A stretch of DNA of 64,000 bases from Marinovum algicola (GCF_900109145.1 NZ_FNYY01000007.1:1-64000); one strand, 5' to 3'. Positions 42,289 to 54,586 are shown, numbered from the stretch's first letter. Notes: generated from the sequence alone by a model not told the origin. Program-made: numbers and translations.

Positions 42289-43998
42289 TCAATGGCTCTC
42301 TCGTGTCACGGGGCGGGTGTCCTTGCCAACCAGAAAATCAAGATCGGCGCCCTGATCGGCCTGAAGCACGTGGTCGACGTACATCTTGGCATAGCCGCGG
42401 GTGTAGCGCGGCGCGTCGGGCTGCCAGGTGGCGCGGCGCTCGGCCAGCTCGGCGTCAGAGACCAGCAACTCGAGCGCGCCGGAGCTGGCCGAGACGCGGA
42501 TGCGGTCGCCGGTTTTCACCAGGGCCAGGGTGCCGCCCTCGTTGGCCTCGGGCGAGACATGCAGGATGACGGTGCCAAAGGCGGTGCCCGACATCCGCGC
42601 ATCCGAGATCCGCACCATGTCGCGCACCCCCTGTTTCACCAGCTTGGACGGGATCGGCATGTTGCCGACCTCGGCCATGCCCGGATAGCCCTTGGGGCCG
42701 CAGCCCTTGAGTACCAGAATGCTGTCCTTGGTCACCGGCAGGTCGTCGGAGTTGATCGTGGCCTTCAGCTCTTCGATGTTCTCGAAGACATAGGCCTCGC
42801 CCTCGTGTTCCAGCAGCGCATCGGTCGCGGCAGAGGGCTTCACGATGGCGCCGCGCGGCGCAAGGTTGCCCTTGAGCACCCGCAGGCCGGCGGCGGGTTT
42901 CAGCGGCTCGTCGAAGCTGCGGATTACGTCGCGGTTCCAGCATTCGGCGCCTTCGGCATAGGTGCTGATATCGCAGTCGAGCACGGTCTTGGCGGGCCGC
43001 AGCAGGTGCTGCAATTCCTTCAGGATCACCGGCATGCCGCCGGCGTAACAGAAATCCTCCATCAGGTACTTGCCCGAGGGCATGCAGTTGACGAGCAGGG
43101 GGATTTCGCTGCCGATCTCGAAATCGTCCAGCGTCAGGTCGACGCCGACACGGCCGGCCATGGCCAGCAGATGCACCACCGCATTCGTCGAGCCGCCGAC
43201 AGCAGCATTGGCGAGGATCGCGTTTTCAAAGGCCTCGCGGGTCATGATGTCAGACAGTTTCAAGCCTTCTTCCACCATGCCGACAATGCGTTTGCCGGTC
43301 ATATGCGCCAGCGCCATGCGGCGGGCGTCGACGGCGGGCAGGGCGGCGTTGGTGGGCAGGCTCATGCCCATCGCCTCGACCACGCTGGCCATGGTCGAGG
43401 CGGTGCCCATGGTCATGCAGACGCCTTTGGACCGGCTCATGCCCGACTCGGCGGCCATGAAATCGGCCAGCGTCATGTCGCCGGCCCGCACCGCCTCGGA
43501 GAACTTCCAGACGTCGGTGCCGGAGCCGATGTCCTTGCCCTGCCACTTGCCGTTCAGCATCGGGCCGGAGCTGACCACGATGGTCGGCAGATCGACCGAG
43601 GCCGCCCCCATGAGCTGGCCCGGCGTGGTCTTGTCACAGCCGCCGAGCAACACGACACCGTCGATGCCATAGGCGCGGATCGATTCCTCGACATCCATCG
43701 CCAGCAGGTTGCGAAACAGCATGGCGGTGGGTTTCATCTGGGTCTCGCCCAGCGACATCACCGGGAATTCCACCGGAAAGCCGCCGGCCTCCCAGACGCC
43801 GCGCTTGACCCCTTCGGCCAGCTCGCGCAGGCCCGAGTTGCAGGGCGTGAGTTCCGACCAGGTGTTGCAGATGCCGATCACCGGCCGGCCGTCGAAGGCG
43901 TGATCCGGGAACCCCTGGTTCTTCATCCAGGAGCGGTGAATGAACCCGTCCTTGTCCAATTTGCCATACCAGGCGCGGTTGCGGCGTTCGTCGCTCAT
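42289..43998 (-). CDS. IlvD/Edd-family sugar-acid dehydratase (galactonate/arabonate type)
   Basis: A 569-residue [2Fe-2S] dehydratase that would make 2-keto-3-deoxygalactonate from galactonate. Cluster ligands Cys53 (TPCNSG), Cys121 (GGCDKTTPG) and Cys194 (GVCMTMG) have the spacing 68 and 73, as I recall for Rhizobium arabonate dehydratase (59/127/200); Lys123 matches its carbamylated Lys. That enzyme uses L-arabonate, D-fuconate and D-galactonate. The start MSDERRNRAWYGK overlaps the alpha-galactosidase stop (ATGA) and is preferred over an ATG eight codons upstream. The operon context selects galactonate. Confidence 0.88.
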   Translation of the reverse strand: MSDERRNRAWYGKLDKDGFIHRSWMKNQGFPDHAFDGRPVIGICNTWSELTPCNSGLRELAEGVKRGVWEAGGFPVEFPVMSLGETQMKPTAMLFRNLLAMDVEESIRAYGIDGVVLLGGCDKTTPGQLMGAASVDLPTIVVSSGPMLNGKWQGKDIGSGTDVWKFSEAVRAGDMTLADFMAAESGMSRSKGVCMTMGTASTMASVVEAMGMSLPTNAALPAVDARRMALAHMTGKRIVGMVEEGLKLSDIMTREAFENAILANAAVGGSTNAVVHLLAMAGRVGVDLTLDDFEIGSEIPLLVNCMPSGKYLMEDFCYAGGMPVILKELQHLLRPAKTVLDCDISTYAEGAECWNRDVIRSFDEPLKPAAGLRVLKGNLAPRGAIVKPSAATDALLEHEGEAYVFENIEELKATINSDDLPVTKDSILVLKGCGPKGYPGMAEVGNMPIPSKLVKQGVRDMVRISDARMSGTAFGTVILHVSPEANEGGTLALVKTGDRIRVSASSGALELLVSDAELAERRATWQPDAPRYTRGYAKMYVDHVLQADQGADLDFLVGKDTRPVTRESH

Positions 43999-46079
43999 AC
44001 CAGCGTTCCTTTCACGACCCACATGGTTTCGGGAAAGCTCCAGGGCAGGGTCAGCCCGTGGCTCATCAGATAGGCGCCGCTCAGGGTGAGCGGCTCGGAC
44101 TTGATCGCCTGATCGCCGCGCGACAGGGCGGGCGCATCACCCCGGTTGAGGAGCTCGATCCGGTAATACCGGTCCGGCGACAGCCGGGTCAGGCGCAGCG
44201 GCCGGGGGGCGATCTGCGCCGAGGTCTCGGCCTTGCCGGCAAAGACCACGAATTGCCTGCCGCCCTGTTCCAGCTGCTGCTCGGCGATCACCGCCGGGTC
44301 GGAGCTGTCGAGCCGCAGGATATCGGCGCCGGCCATCCAGTGGCGGTTGTCCTTCCACCAGGCGGTGACCTCGGTCAGCACCTTCACCTCGTCCTCGGTC
44401 AGCTCGCGCGGGTCCATCTCGAAGCCCATGTGCCGCTGTGCCGCGACCCAGGCCCGCATCCGGATGTCGATGGTGCGCCCCGAGGTGTGGCAGGTGCGCG
44501 GCCCGACATGGCTGCCGGTCACCACCATCGGCAGGAAAAGCGCGGCGTTGTGCTGCATCCTCAGCCGCTCGATGGCGTCGTTGCTGTCGGACAGCCAGAC
44601 CCGGTGGGTGCGCTTGAGGATGCCGAAATCGATCCGCCCGCCGCCAGAGGCGCAGCTCTCGATCTCGACCTTGGGAAAGGCCGCGCGCAGCTGATCGATC
44701 AGCGCATAGGATCCGCGTGTCTGGGCCGCATCGGGCATCGGCAGGACGCGGTTGTGATCCCACTTGATGTAGTCGATGTCATTGTCGCCCAGCACCTTGC
44801 CGATGCGGTCGAACAGAAAATCGCGCACCTCGGGCAGCGCCATGTTCAGCGCCATCTGCTGGCGGCCGAGGATCTGGTCTTCGCCGCCAAGCGCCCAGTC
44901 CGGGTGGGCGCGGAAGACGTTGGAATCCTCGTTGATCATCTCGGGCTCGAACCAGATACCGAAGGACATGCCCAGCCCGTGCACATGGTCGATCAGCGGC
45001 GTCAGCCCCTCGGGGTACTTGCGCGGATCGACCTCCCAGTCCGAGAGCGAGGTGGTGTCGTCATCGCGGTCGCCGAACCAGCCGTCATCGAGCACGAAGC
45101 GCTCGGCGCCGAGGTCTGCGGCGCGGTCGGCGATCTCTTTCAGCTCGGGCAGGTTGTGATCGAAATAGACCGCTTCCCAGCAATTGTAATGCACCGGACG
45201 GGCGCGCGCGGGATCGGGGAAGGTGACGATCCGGTCGCGCAGATGCCGCTGAAAGGCCACGGCGCAACCGTTCAGGCCATCATCGGAGAACATCGCGTAA
45301 AGCGGCGCGGTGGCAAAGCGGGTGGCCGCCTCGGTCTCGATCCGGGAGGCGTGGCCAAACTGCACCTGACGGCGGCCGTCGGGCAGCTCTTCGGCAATCA
45401 TCCGGTGGCCGCCGGACCAGCCGTAGTGAAACCCGTAGGCATGGCCGGTGGCATTAGTGGCGCCTCGGCAGGGCACGATCAGCCCGGGGAAATGTTCGTG
45501 GCCGGTGCGGCCGGTGCGGTTCTCGCGGTAGCGGATGCCGGCAGACCAGGCGGTACGGTTCATCTGGAACTCGCCGCACCAGCGGCCGGCGAAATCGATC
45601 ATCTCGTCGCTGGCCTGGGGCGCCGGAAAGACCGGGGCCGAGAGCCAGTGCAGGTGCATCGGCGCGGTCGCCTCGATCTCGGCCCTTGCCTCGATCACAT
45701 GGGTCTGCGGATCGATCGAGAACAGCGCGCGATAGCCCAGCACACCGGATTGATCGCGAAAGCTCAGGGTCAGCCGGGTGTCGTCTTCCTCGGCGCTGTC
45801 GAAACAGAACTTGGGCAGGAAGGGCTGGCCGGAGGCATCGCGGATCACCAGCCCGGGTTGGCCGGGAAAGCTGCGCGTCGCCTCGGGGCAGAGCGACAGC
45901 TCCGGGTTGGCATCGAGCATGCCGCCGGTCACGTCGATGGCATGGGCCCGGGCCAGGGTCTCCAGGTCTTCGTCGTCGGGCAGGCGCGGCCCCCAGTAGA
46001 CCACCTCGGCGAGGTGGTCTTTCCGGGAAGCCAGCACCAGCGTTTGACGGGAGTCATCCAAACGCCAGCTTTGGATCAT
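43995..46079 (-). CDS. Alpha-galactosidase, GH36
   Basis: A cytoplasmic hydrolase of 694 residues. The N-terminal beta-supersandwich (about 1-300; YWGPRLPDDEDLETLARAHA), the TIM barrel with NCWEAVYFDHN and ERFVLDDGWFGDRDDD, and a C-terminal beta domain are in the usual order. The nucleophile is Asp441 (DYIKWDHNR) and the acid/base probably Asp498 in WLSDSNDAIER. No signal peptide. The start at MIQSWRLDDS overlaps the permease stop; a longer ORF to 46772 is read-through of the permease gene in another frame. Confidence 0.92.
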   Translation of the reverse strand: MIQSWRLDDSRQTLVLASRKDHLAEVVYWGPRLPDDEDLETLARAHAIDVTGGMLDANPELSLCPEATRSFPGQPGLVIRDASGQPFLPKFCFDSAEEDDTRLTLSFRDQSGVLGYRALFSIDPQTHVIEARAEIEATAPMHLHWLSAPVFPAPQASDEMIDFAGRWCGEFQMNRTAWSAGIRYRENRTGRTGHEHFPGLIVPCRGATNATGHAYGFHYGWSGGHRMIAEELPDGRRQVQFGHASRIETEAATRFATAPLYAMFSDDGLNGCAVAFQRHLRDRIVTFPDPARARPVHYNCWEAVYFDHNLPELKEIADRAADLGAERFVLDDGWFGDRDDDTTSLSDWEVDPRKYPEGLTPLIDHVHGLGMSFGIWFEPEMINEDSNVFRAHPDWALGGEDQILGRQQMALNMALPEVRDFLFDRIGKVLGDNDIDYIKWDHNRVLPMPDAAQTRGSYALIDQLRAAFPKVEIESCASGGGRIDFGILKRTHRVWLSDSNDAIERLRMQHNAALFLPMVVTGSHVGPRTCHTSGRTIDIRMRAWVAAQRHMGFEMDPRELTEDEVKVLTEVTAWWKDNRHWMAGADILRLDSSDPAVIAEQQLEQGGRQFVVFAGKAETSAQIAPRPLRLTRLSPDRYYRIELLNRGDAPALSRGDQAIKSEPLTLSGAYLMSHGLTLPWSFPETMWVVKGTLV

Positions 46080-46924
46080 TTTACGGCTCCGAGGGTGAGA
46101 CCAGCAATGAAGTGGCGCTGCATCAGGAAGAACATCAGCACCGGCGGCAGGGCAGCCACGATCGACCCGGCCGAGACCAGGTGCCAGGCGGCGACCCATT
46201 GGCCGTTGAGCGAATAGAGCCCGGCGGTGATCGGTTGTTGATCGGCGCCCTGGGTCAGCACGGTGGCCCAGAAATAGTCGTTCCAGATGAAGGTGAAGAT
46301 CAGCACCGAGAGCGCCGCCAGCGCCGGTTTCATCAGCGGCATGACCACATACCAGAAGATGCGGATTTCGCTGATGCCCTCGACGCGCGCGGCCTCGATC
46401 AGCTCGTAGGGCAGGGCCTTGATGAAGTTGCGCATGAAAAGCGTGCAGAACCCGGCCTGAAAGGCGATGTGGAAAAGCGCAAGGCCATACCAGGTGTTGT
46501 ACATGCCGAGATCGAGCGTCAGATCGCGCACCGGCACCATCAGAATCTGGAACGGCACGAAGTTGCCGGCGACGAACATGAAGAACAACAGCAGGTTGCC
46601 CTTGAACTTGTAGACCGCCAGCGCAAAGCCGGTCATGCAGGAGATCGCCACCGCGCCGATCACCGTCGGGATCGTCACCTTGAACGAGTTCAGGATGTAT
46701 TTGCCGATCGGCGTCTGCTCGAAGATCGCGGTGTAGTTCTCGATCAGGTTGAAGCTGGTGGGCCAGCCCCAATAGTTGCCGGCGGTGATGTCGCCGGCCG
46801 AGCGCACCGAGGTCAGCGCCACGGCGATCAGCGGCAGCAGCCAGACGATGAGCGCGACGGGCAGGGCGATCTTGTAGGCGATCTGCGCGCCGGATGAGGT
46901 CTTTTCGATAGGGGTCGGAAACAT
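46076..46924 (-). CDS. Galactoside ABC transporter permease, MalG-like
   Basis: A CUT1 inner-membrane permease of 282 residues with six membrane helices (first at ALPVALIVWLLPLIAVALTS). The EAA loop is EAARVEGISEIRIFWYVVM followed by PLMKP, and the C-terminal RHFIAGLTLGAVK is typical. It overlaps the alpha-galactosidase gene by four bases and lies one base after the other permease. Confidence 0.9.
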   Translation of the reverse strand: MFPTPIEKTSSGAQIAYKIALPVALIVWLLPLIAVALTSVRSAGDITAGNYWGWPTSFNLIENYTAIFEQTPIGKYILNSFKVTIPTVIGAVAISCMTGFALAVYKFKGNLLLFFMFVAGNFVPFQILMVPVRDLTLDLGMYNTWYGLALFHIAFQAGFCTLFMRNFIKALPYELIEAARVEGISEIRIFWYVVMPLMKPALAALSVLIFTFIWNDYFWATVLTQGADQQPITAGLYSLNGQWVAAWHLVSAGSIVAALPPVLMFFLMQRHFIAGLTLGAVK

Positions 46925-46925
46925 C

Positions 46926-47852
46926 TTAGCGCCCTCTCTCGTCGCGGTACATTTTGTAAAGGAAGCCGGTGATATAGATCATCATGATCAGAAAGAGCAC
47001 GACGGCGATGGCCGCGCCGTAGCCCATGCGGAAGCCGTATTCGCTGAACGCCTGTTCATACATGTAGAAGGCCAGCACCCGCGAGCTGCCCCAGGGCCCG
47101 CCATCGGTCATGATCGAGATCAGGTCGAAGGAGCGCAGCGCGCCGATCACGGTGACCACCACGGCGATGAAGGTGGCCGGGCGCAGCTGCGGCAGGATCA
47201 CGTACCAGAGCATCTTGACGCCCTTGGCATTGTCCAGCCGTGCGGCCTCGATCTGCTCGGGGTCGACGGCGTTCAACCCGGTGAGATAGAGGATCATGCA
47301 ATAGGCGGTCTGTGGCCAGAGGCCGGCGGCGATGATGCCGTAGGTGACGTAATCCTCGTTGGCCAGCACCGCGATGGGCTCGATCCCGAACCAGCCCAGG
47401 GCGATGTTCATCAACCCGAAGTTGGGATCGTAGAACCAGGCAAAGACCAGGCCGACCACGACCTGCGAGATCACGAAGGGGAAGAAGAACAGCGATTTGT
47501 AGATGCGGATGCCGCGCACCGTCTGGTTGAGGAACAGCGCCACCAGCAGCCCGCCGGGAATGGCCAGCATGTAGAGCACCAGCCAGATCACGTTGTTCTT
47601 GAGCGAGGTATAGAAGGCCTCGTCGTCCATCAGTTCGATGTAGTTGTCGGCCCCGACCCAGGTGGCCTCGCCCAGACCATCCCATTCGTAGAAGGAAATG
47701 TTCACCGATTGGAAAATCGGGATGATCACGTACATCATGAACATGAAAATCCCCGGTGCCAGGAACAGCCATGGCGCAAGCCGCTGCTGGTTCTGCTGCC
47801 ACCACGTCTTTTGTGCGGGCGGGTGGGTATCGGGAAGGGCGGGGGCGGTCAT
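46926..47852 (-). CDS. Galactoside ABC transporter permease, MalF-like
   Basis: A 308-residue CUT1 permease. The polar N-terminus (PALPDTHPPAQKTWWQQNQQ) precedes helix 1 (LAPWLFLAPGIFMFMMYVII). The EAA loop is EQIEAARLDNAKGVKMLWYV followed by ILPQLRP. The start at MTAPALP has GGAGG upstream; the ORF could begin 18 codons earlier inside the hairpin region, which is unlikely. A 130-base gap with palindromes separates it from the binding-protein gene. Confidence 0.9.
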   Translation of the reverse strand: MTAPALPDTHPPAQKTWWQQNQQRLAPWLFLAPGIFMFMMYVIIPIFQSVNISFYEWDGLGEATWVGADNYIELMDDEAFYTSLKNNVIWLVLYMLAIPGGLLVALFLNQTVRGIRIYKSLFFFPFVISQVVVGLVFAWFYDPNFGLMNIALGWFGIEPIAVLANEDYVTYGIIAAGLWPQTAYCMILYLTGLNAVDPEQIEAARLDNAKGVKMLWYVILPQLRPATFIAVVVTVIGALRSFDLISIMTDGGPWGSSRVLAFYMYEQAFSEYGFRMGYGAAIAVVLFLIMMIYITGFLYKMYRDERGR

Positions 47853-47881
47853 GGCAATACCTCCGGACAACAGGAAGCCTG

Positions 47882-47957
47882 TCCCGGGCCTGGCCCGGGA
47901 CCTCATGGTCGGATTCGGGGGTGGATGAAGGGCGAGGCCCCGGGGCAGGCCCGGGGC
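47882..47957. repeat. Two palindromic repeats between binding protein and permease genes
   Basis: TCCCGGGCC-t-GGCCCGGGA (47882-47900) and GCCCCGGG-gcagg-CCCGGGGC (47937-47957). Both fit the pattern CCCGG-N-CCTG-NN-CCGGG (second one on the minus strand), also found inside pdhB at 55627-55645. They lie where the binding-protein message would be separated from the permease message. Confidence 0.65.
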
Positions 47958-47982
47958 GCCGCGGTGTCACCCGGCGGGGGTG

Positions 47983-49221
47983 TTACTTGTAGACCCGGGC
48001 GCGGACCTTTTCGAGCCGCTCGAGGATCGCGTCCATGCGCTCGGGCTTGACCATGAACTCCTGGAAGCCTTCCATGCCCGCCTTGGCCATCTCGGCCGGG
48101 TAGTCGCGGTCAAAGAACTGCGCGATGCCGCCGTCGGTGGTCGAGAGCATCTCGTAGCCGGCTTGCAGGAACTTGTCCTCGCCCACTTCCGAGTTCTTGT
48201 TGATCGGAAGCTGTCCGAGCGTCTTGTTGATCTCGGTCTGCACCTCGGGCCGGGCCAGGTAGGCCAGGAATTTCTTGGCGTCTTCCTTGTTCTTGGCATT
48301 GGCCGGGATGTGGATCGTGTCGGTCGGCGCCTCTTCGGCCAGCGGCACATCGGGGTTGATCACCGGGAACTGGAAAAAGCCCAGCTGATCGTCCGACAGG
48401 CCGGCCTCGCGCAGCGGCGCCACCGCGAAGTTGCCCATCACATACATTGCCGCATCGCCCTGGACCATCGGCGCCAGCGCCTCCTGCCAGGAATAGGCGG
48501 CATGGTTTTCCAGGAAGAAGCCGGCGTCGATCAGCTCTTTCCAGTTGTTCATCGTGGCTTTCACCCGGTCGTCGGTCCAGGACACCTCGCCCTTGCCCAG
48601 CGCCATGTGGAAATCATAGCCGTTGGTGCGCAGGTTGATGTAGTCAAAGACCCCGCCGGCGGTCCAGAGGTACTTGGTGCCGATGGTGATCGGGGTGATG
48701 CCGGCTTCGCTCAGCTTGGCGCCGGCCGCCTTGAACTCGTCCCAGTTGGTGGGAACGGCGATGCCCTGCTCTTCGAAGATGTCTTTCCGGTAGTACACGC
48801 CCCATTGGTAATAGGTGTAGGGCACGCCCCAGATCTTACCGTCGATGGTCATCGATCCGACCGAGGAGGCGAGCGAGTCCTTCAGGCCGTTTTCTTCCCA
48901 GACATCATCGACCGGCTCGAACAGCCCGGCGTTGACATAGGGCAGCATGCGGTTGCCGGCGTACCAATTGGCCAGATCCGGCGAATCTGCGGTCAGAAAG
49001 TTGCGGATCGAGGTCTTGTAACCTTCGTGGTCGAACAGGTTCCAGGTGACGGTGACATCGGGGTTTTCCGCCTCGAAGCCTTTGATCAACGCCTCGAAGG
49101 CGGCTTTCGGCGCCGGGTCGGACGTATCTGTGTTGATCACCAGTTCGCCAGCCAAGGCCGCCGAAGAAATCAACGTGGACGCGGCCAGTGCCGCCGTCAG
49201 TTTCAACGATGTGTAGAGCAT
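47983..49221 (-). CDS. Galactoside ABC transporter substrate-binding protein
   Basis: A periplasmic CUT1 binding protein of 412 residues. The signal peptide is residues 1-24 (cleavage after ALA, mature start GELVINTDTSD). Fold markers include FEAENPDVTVTW, GVPYTYYQWGVYYRKDIFEE and MVQGDAAMYVMGNF. Start MLYTSLKLTAALAAS has AAGGGAGAG upstream; a 20-codon extension is rejected because it would bury the signal peptide. It is the first gene of the operon, divergent from iclR. Ligand inferred from the two galactosidases downstream. Confidence 0.88.
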   Translation of the reverse strand: MLYTSLKLTAALAASTLISSAALAGELVINTDTSDPAPKAAFEALIKGFEAENPDVTVTWNLFDHEGYKTSIRNFLTADSPDLANWYAGNRMLPYVNAGLFEPVDDVWEENGLKDSLASSVGSMTIDGKIWGVPYTYYQWGVYYRKDIFEEQGIAVPTNWDEFKAAGAKLSEAGITPITIGTKYLWTAGGVFDYINLRTNGYDFHMALGKGEVSWTDDRVKATMNNWKELIDAGFFLENHAAYSWQEALAPMVQGDAAMYVMGNFAVAPLREAGLSDDQLGFFQFPVINPDVPLAEEAPTDTIHIPANAKNKEDAKKFLAYLARPEVQTEINKTLGQLPINKNSEVGEDKFLQAGYEMLSTTDGGIAQFFDRDYPAEMAKAGMEGFQEFMVKPERMDAILERLEKVRARVYK

Positions 49222-49262
49222 CTCTCTCCCTTTCTCCTCCACAGCTGCAAAGTCCCGAATAG

Positions 49263-49317
49263 TGGAACAAATGTTTTGCATGTTGATCTTTTAGTCCCAT
49301 ACTGCTAGAAGAGTCAA
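49263..49317 (-). promoter_or_regulatory. Candidate promoter and IclR-type site of the galactoside operon
   Basis: Minus strand: TTGACT (49317-49312), 18-base spacer, TAAAAG (49293-49288). An imperfect inverted repeat TGGAACA...TTTTGCA (49263-49280) falls at the expected start of transcription, where IclR-type repressors often act. Both matches are partial. Confidence 0.35.
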
Positions 49318-49365
49318 GAATTACTTCCCCGGGCTCTTCCGGGGCTCAGGAGAGCAGGCATTGGG

Positions 49366-50151
49366 ATGAACAAGCAAGTCACATCGGACGGAACTGTCGG
49401 CAAGGCCTTGGAACTGCTGGATATGGTTGTGGCGTTCGGCCGGTCGGTGCGGTTTTCCGAGGTGCTGGAGGTCAGCCCTTACCCCAAGGCGACCACCCAT
49501 CGCCTGTTACAGACCCTGACGAATCAAGGCATGCTGGCTTTCGATGACGAACGGCATGTCTATGTGCCGGGCATGCGTCTGGTGCGGATCGCGCGACACG
49601 CCTGGAACCAGTCGTCGCTGGGGCCGCTGGCCTTGCCGTTCCTTCAGACCCTGGCCGCCGACGTGAAAGAGACGGTGCATCTGGCGCAGATGGAACATGG
49701 CCGGGTGGTCTTTGTCGAAAAGACCACACCCGACGAGGGGTTCAAGACCATGGCCACCCCCGGCCGCCGCTCGCCGGCGCATTGCACCGGGGTGGGCAAG
49801 GTCATGCTGGCCTTCATGGACGACACCCGCCGCGCCGCGGCGCTGGAATGCCAGACCTACGAGGCCTTCACGCCCAACACCCACAAGAGCGAGAAGACGC
49901 TGCTGCCGGAACTGGCGCAGATCCGGGCCGAGGGCGTGGCCTTTGACCGCGAAGAACACGAAGAGGGCATCATCTCGATTGCCGCCCCGATCCTCGGCGG
50001 ATCGAACCGGGTGATTGGGTCGCTCTCCGTGGTCACGTCGACCTTTCGCATGTCACTCAAGGATATCGAGAAATTCCGGCCCGCCTTGCAGCGGACGGCG
50101 GCGCAGATCGGGGGGGAGGCGGCCGTCTGGCCGTATCCGATCGCGCAATGA
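49366..50151 (+). CDS. IclR-family transcriptional regulator
   Basis: A 261-residue regulator. The N-terminal winged HTH is at about 8-70 (VGKALELLDMVVAFGRSVRF, YPKATTHRLLQTLTNQGML), and the GAF-like effector domain (about 80-250) shows the family signature RSPAHCTGVGKVMLAF. It is divergent from the galactoside operon and followed by the transporter ATPase, so it most likely controls both, with a galactose-pathway intermediate as ligand (inference). Confidence 0.88.
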   Translation: MNKQVTSDGTVGKALELLDMVVAFGRSVRFSEVLEVSPYPKATTHRLLQTLTNQGMLAFDDERHVYVPGMRLVRIARHAWNQSSLGPLALPFLQTLAADVKETVHLAQMEHGRVVFVEKTTPDEGFKTMATPGRRSPAHCTGVGKVMLAFMDDTRRAAALECQTYEAFTPNTHKSEKTLLPELAQIRAEGVAFDREEHEEGIISIAAPILGGSNRVIGSLSVVTSTFRMSLKDIEKFRPALQRTAAQIGGEAAVWPYPIAQ

Positions 50152-50184
50152 TCACCACCTAATTCCCGAGGGAGAGGAAAGAGA

Positions 50185-51246
<1,062 letters not shown>

Positions 51247-51267
51247 TCACAGCATGGGCCCGGGCTG

Positions 51268-51300
51268 AAAAAAACGGCGCGCTCCGCGAGGGGCGCGCCG
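51268..51300 (-). terminator. Terminator-like hairpin pointing to the minus strand
   Basis: CGGCGCGC (51275-51282) pairs with GCGCGCCG (51293-51300); the run of seven A on the plus strand (51268-51274) becomes a U-tract only on the minus strand. No minus-strand gene is recognised upstream of it. It lies 22 bases after the ATPase stop. Confidence 0.5.
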
Positions 51301-51457
51301 AATTGCGCTGGCCTGACGCGCCGGAATGTGCTGAAACGAAAGCGGGGGCTGGCGAAAGCGAAGGCCGAATGTCGGCAATACGAAAGAAACCGCGCGCAAG
51401 AACCCAGGGAAACGAACGCACGACGCGCGGGAACGCGCCGAAAAGGGAGGCCACCGA

Positions 51458-52930
<1,473 letters not shown>

Positions 52931-52946
52931 CCGCTGCGACGTCGGC

Positions 52947-54242
52947 TCAGGCCAGCAGCGCCAGCGGGCTTTCCAGCCCGTCCTTGATCGCCGCCAGCAG
53001 CTGCGCCCCGAGGGCGCCGTCGATCACCCGGTGATCGACCGAGAGGGTGACCGACATGACGGTGGCCACGCCCAGCGTGCCATCCGCCTGAACCACCGGT
53101 TTCTGCACCCCGGCGCCAACCGCGAGAATGGCGCCATGCGGCGGGTTGATGACGGCGTCGAAGTTCTCGATGCCGAACATGCCGAGATTGGAAATCGCGA
53201 AACTGCCGCCCTGATATTCCTGCGGGCTGAGCTTGCGGTCGCGGGCGCGGGCGGCGAGATCCTTCATTTCGGTGGAGAGCGCCGAAAGCGATTTCTGATG
53301 CGCGTCGCGTAGCACCGGAGTGAACAGCCCGCCCTCGATCGCCACCGCGACCGCCACGTCAGAGGGCGTGAGCCTGAGGATGCGGTCGCCGGCCCAGACC
53401 GCATTGGCCTCGGGCACCCGTTGCAGCGCGGCCGCGCAGGCCTTGATGACGAAATCATTGACCGAGAGCTTGATCTCGCGCGGGGCGAGCTGGCGGTTGA
53501 TCTCGGCGCGCAGCGACAGCAGCGCATCAAGGTGGATGTCGCGGCGCAGGTAGAAATGCGGGATCTGCTGCTTGGCCTCGGTGAGCCGGGCGGCGATGGT
53601 CTTGCGCATGCCGTCGAGGGTGATCTCCTGATGGTCGCGGTCGGCATAGAGCGCGGCGATCTGGCCTGCGTCGGGGCCCGGGGCCGGCGCGGGGCGCGCG
53701 GCCTGCGCCGGGGCTTCGGCTGCGGCGGGTTTCGGGGCGCCGGCGGCTTCGACATCGGCCTTGACGATGCGGCAGCGCGGGCCCGAGCCGGTGATCTGCG
53801 CAAGATCGATGCCCCTGTCGGCGGCGATGCGCCGGGCCAGCGGCGAGGCGAAGATGCGGGCGCCGTCGCCGCGCTCTCCGGCCGGGGGGGCGGCTGTCTC
53901 GGAGCGCCCTGCGGGCGCCGCCTCGGCATCCGCGTCGGACGGCCGGGCCGCCTCCGGCGCGGGGCGCGCGGCGGGCTCGGCAATGTCGTCTTCGCTTTCG
54001 TCCTCACCCAAAAGCACCGCGATCGGGGTGTTGACCTTGACCCCGGCGCTGCCCTCGGCGACCAGCAGCTTGCCGATCACGCCCTCGTCGACCGCTTCGA
54101 ATTCCATCGTCGCCTTGTCGGTCTCGATCTCGGCCAGCAGGTCGCCGGAGGCCACGCTGTCGCCTTCCTTGACCAGCCATTTCGCCAGCGTGCCTTCTTC
54201 CATCGTCGGGCTGAGGGCGGGCATCAGGATTTCGGTGGGCAT
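52947..54242 (-). CDS. pdhC: Pyruvate dehydrogenase E2, dihydrolipoamide acetyltransferase
   Basis: The core of the PDH complex, 431 residues. A single lipoyl domain has Lys43 ([12 protein letters not shown]). An acidic/Ala-Pro linker leads to the subunit-binding domain (about 120-155; [20 protein letters not shown]). The catalytic domain ends with the active-site [11 protein letters not shown]-type motif ([14 protein letters not shown]). Start [10 protein letters not shown] with a GGAG site nine bases upstream is preferred to an ATG six codons earlier. Its lipoyl domain is almost the same as that of E1-beta. Confidence 0.95.
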   Translation of the reverse strand: MPTEILMPALSPTMEEGTLAKWLVKEGDSVASGDLLAEIETDKATMEFEAVDEGVIGKLLVAEGSAGVKVNTPIAVLLGEDESEDDIAEPAARPAPEAARPSDADAEAAPAGRSETAAPPAGERGDGARIFASPLARRIAADRGIDLAQITGSGPRCRIVKADVEAAGAPKPAAAEAPAQAARPAPAPGPDAGQIAALYADRDHQEITLDGMRKTIAARLTEAKQQIPHFYLRRDIHLDALLSLRAEINRQLAPREIKLSVNDFVIKACAAALQRVPEANAVWAGDRILRLTPSDVAVAVAIEGGLFTPVLRDAHQKSLSALSTEMKDLAARARDRKLSPQEYQGGSFAISNLGMFGIENFDAVINPPHGAILAVGAGVQKPVVQADGTLGVATVMSVTLSVDHRVIDGALGAQLLAAIKDGLESPLALLA

Positions 54243-54328
54243 GGTGTCGTCTCCGGACATGGCACTGGGGGCGCTGGGGGCCAGGGGCGGAGCGAGGGGC
54301 CAGCCCCCTCACGCTCCCCACGGTATTT

Positions 54329-54586
54329 TCAAACAGAAGAAGGGATCAGGGTGATGGTGTCAAAGGGCGGTTTCGGTCGTTGGCCGCGGGCGAGCCTGGT
54401 GATGGCGGTCTCGATCTCTTGTTTGTGGCCGGCCATCCAGACATAGGCGTCCTGATGCGAGGGCCGCCCGGCCAGCCGCAGATCGGCGGCGAGCCGCTCG
54501 GGCACCAGGGCCATGACCTTCTGCCCGTCCACCTCATGGGTGACACGGTAACATTCGGTCTCGATATCGCGGCCGTGCACCTCCAT
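54329..54586 (-). CDS. Small protein inside the pdh operon (DUF5076-like)
   Basis: An 85-residue protein: ECYRVTHEVDGQKVMALVPE, RLAADLRLAGRPSHQDAYVW, then MAGHKQEIETAITRLARGQR. It overlaps the pdhB stop by one base. I recall this family (DUF5076) between E1-beta and E2 genes in related bacteria. There are no catalytic motifs; a role in complex assembly or regulation is a guess. Confidence 0.72.
   Translation of the reverse strand: MEVHGRDIETECYRVTHEVDGQKVMALVPERLAADLRLAGRPSHQDAYVWMAGHKQEIETAITRLARGQRPKPPFDTITLIPSSV

Noticed and set aside
41305-44073. A 922-codon plus-strand ORF
   Set aside because: It is antisense to dgoK, the SDR gene and the dehydratase gene, all of which show clear family motifs; the His/Arg/Gly-rich product is typical of a GC-rich shadow frame.
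43995-46772. An extended alpha-galactosidase ORF of 925 codons
   Set aside because: The first 231 codons read the permease gene in another frame; the ATG at 46079 overlaps the permease stop and gives a normal GH36 length.
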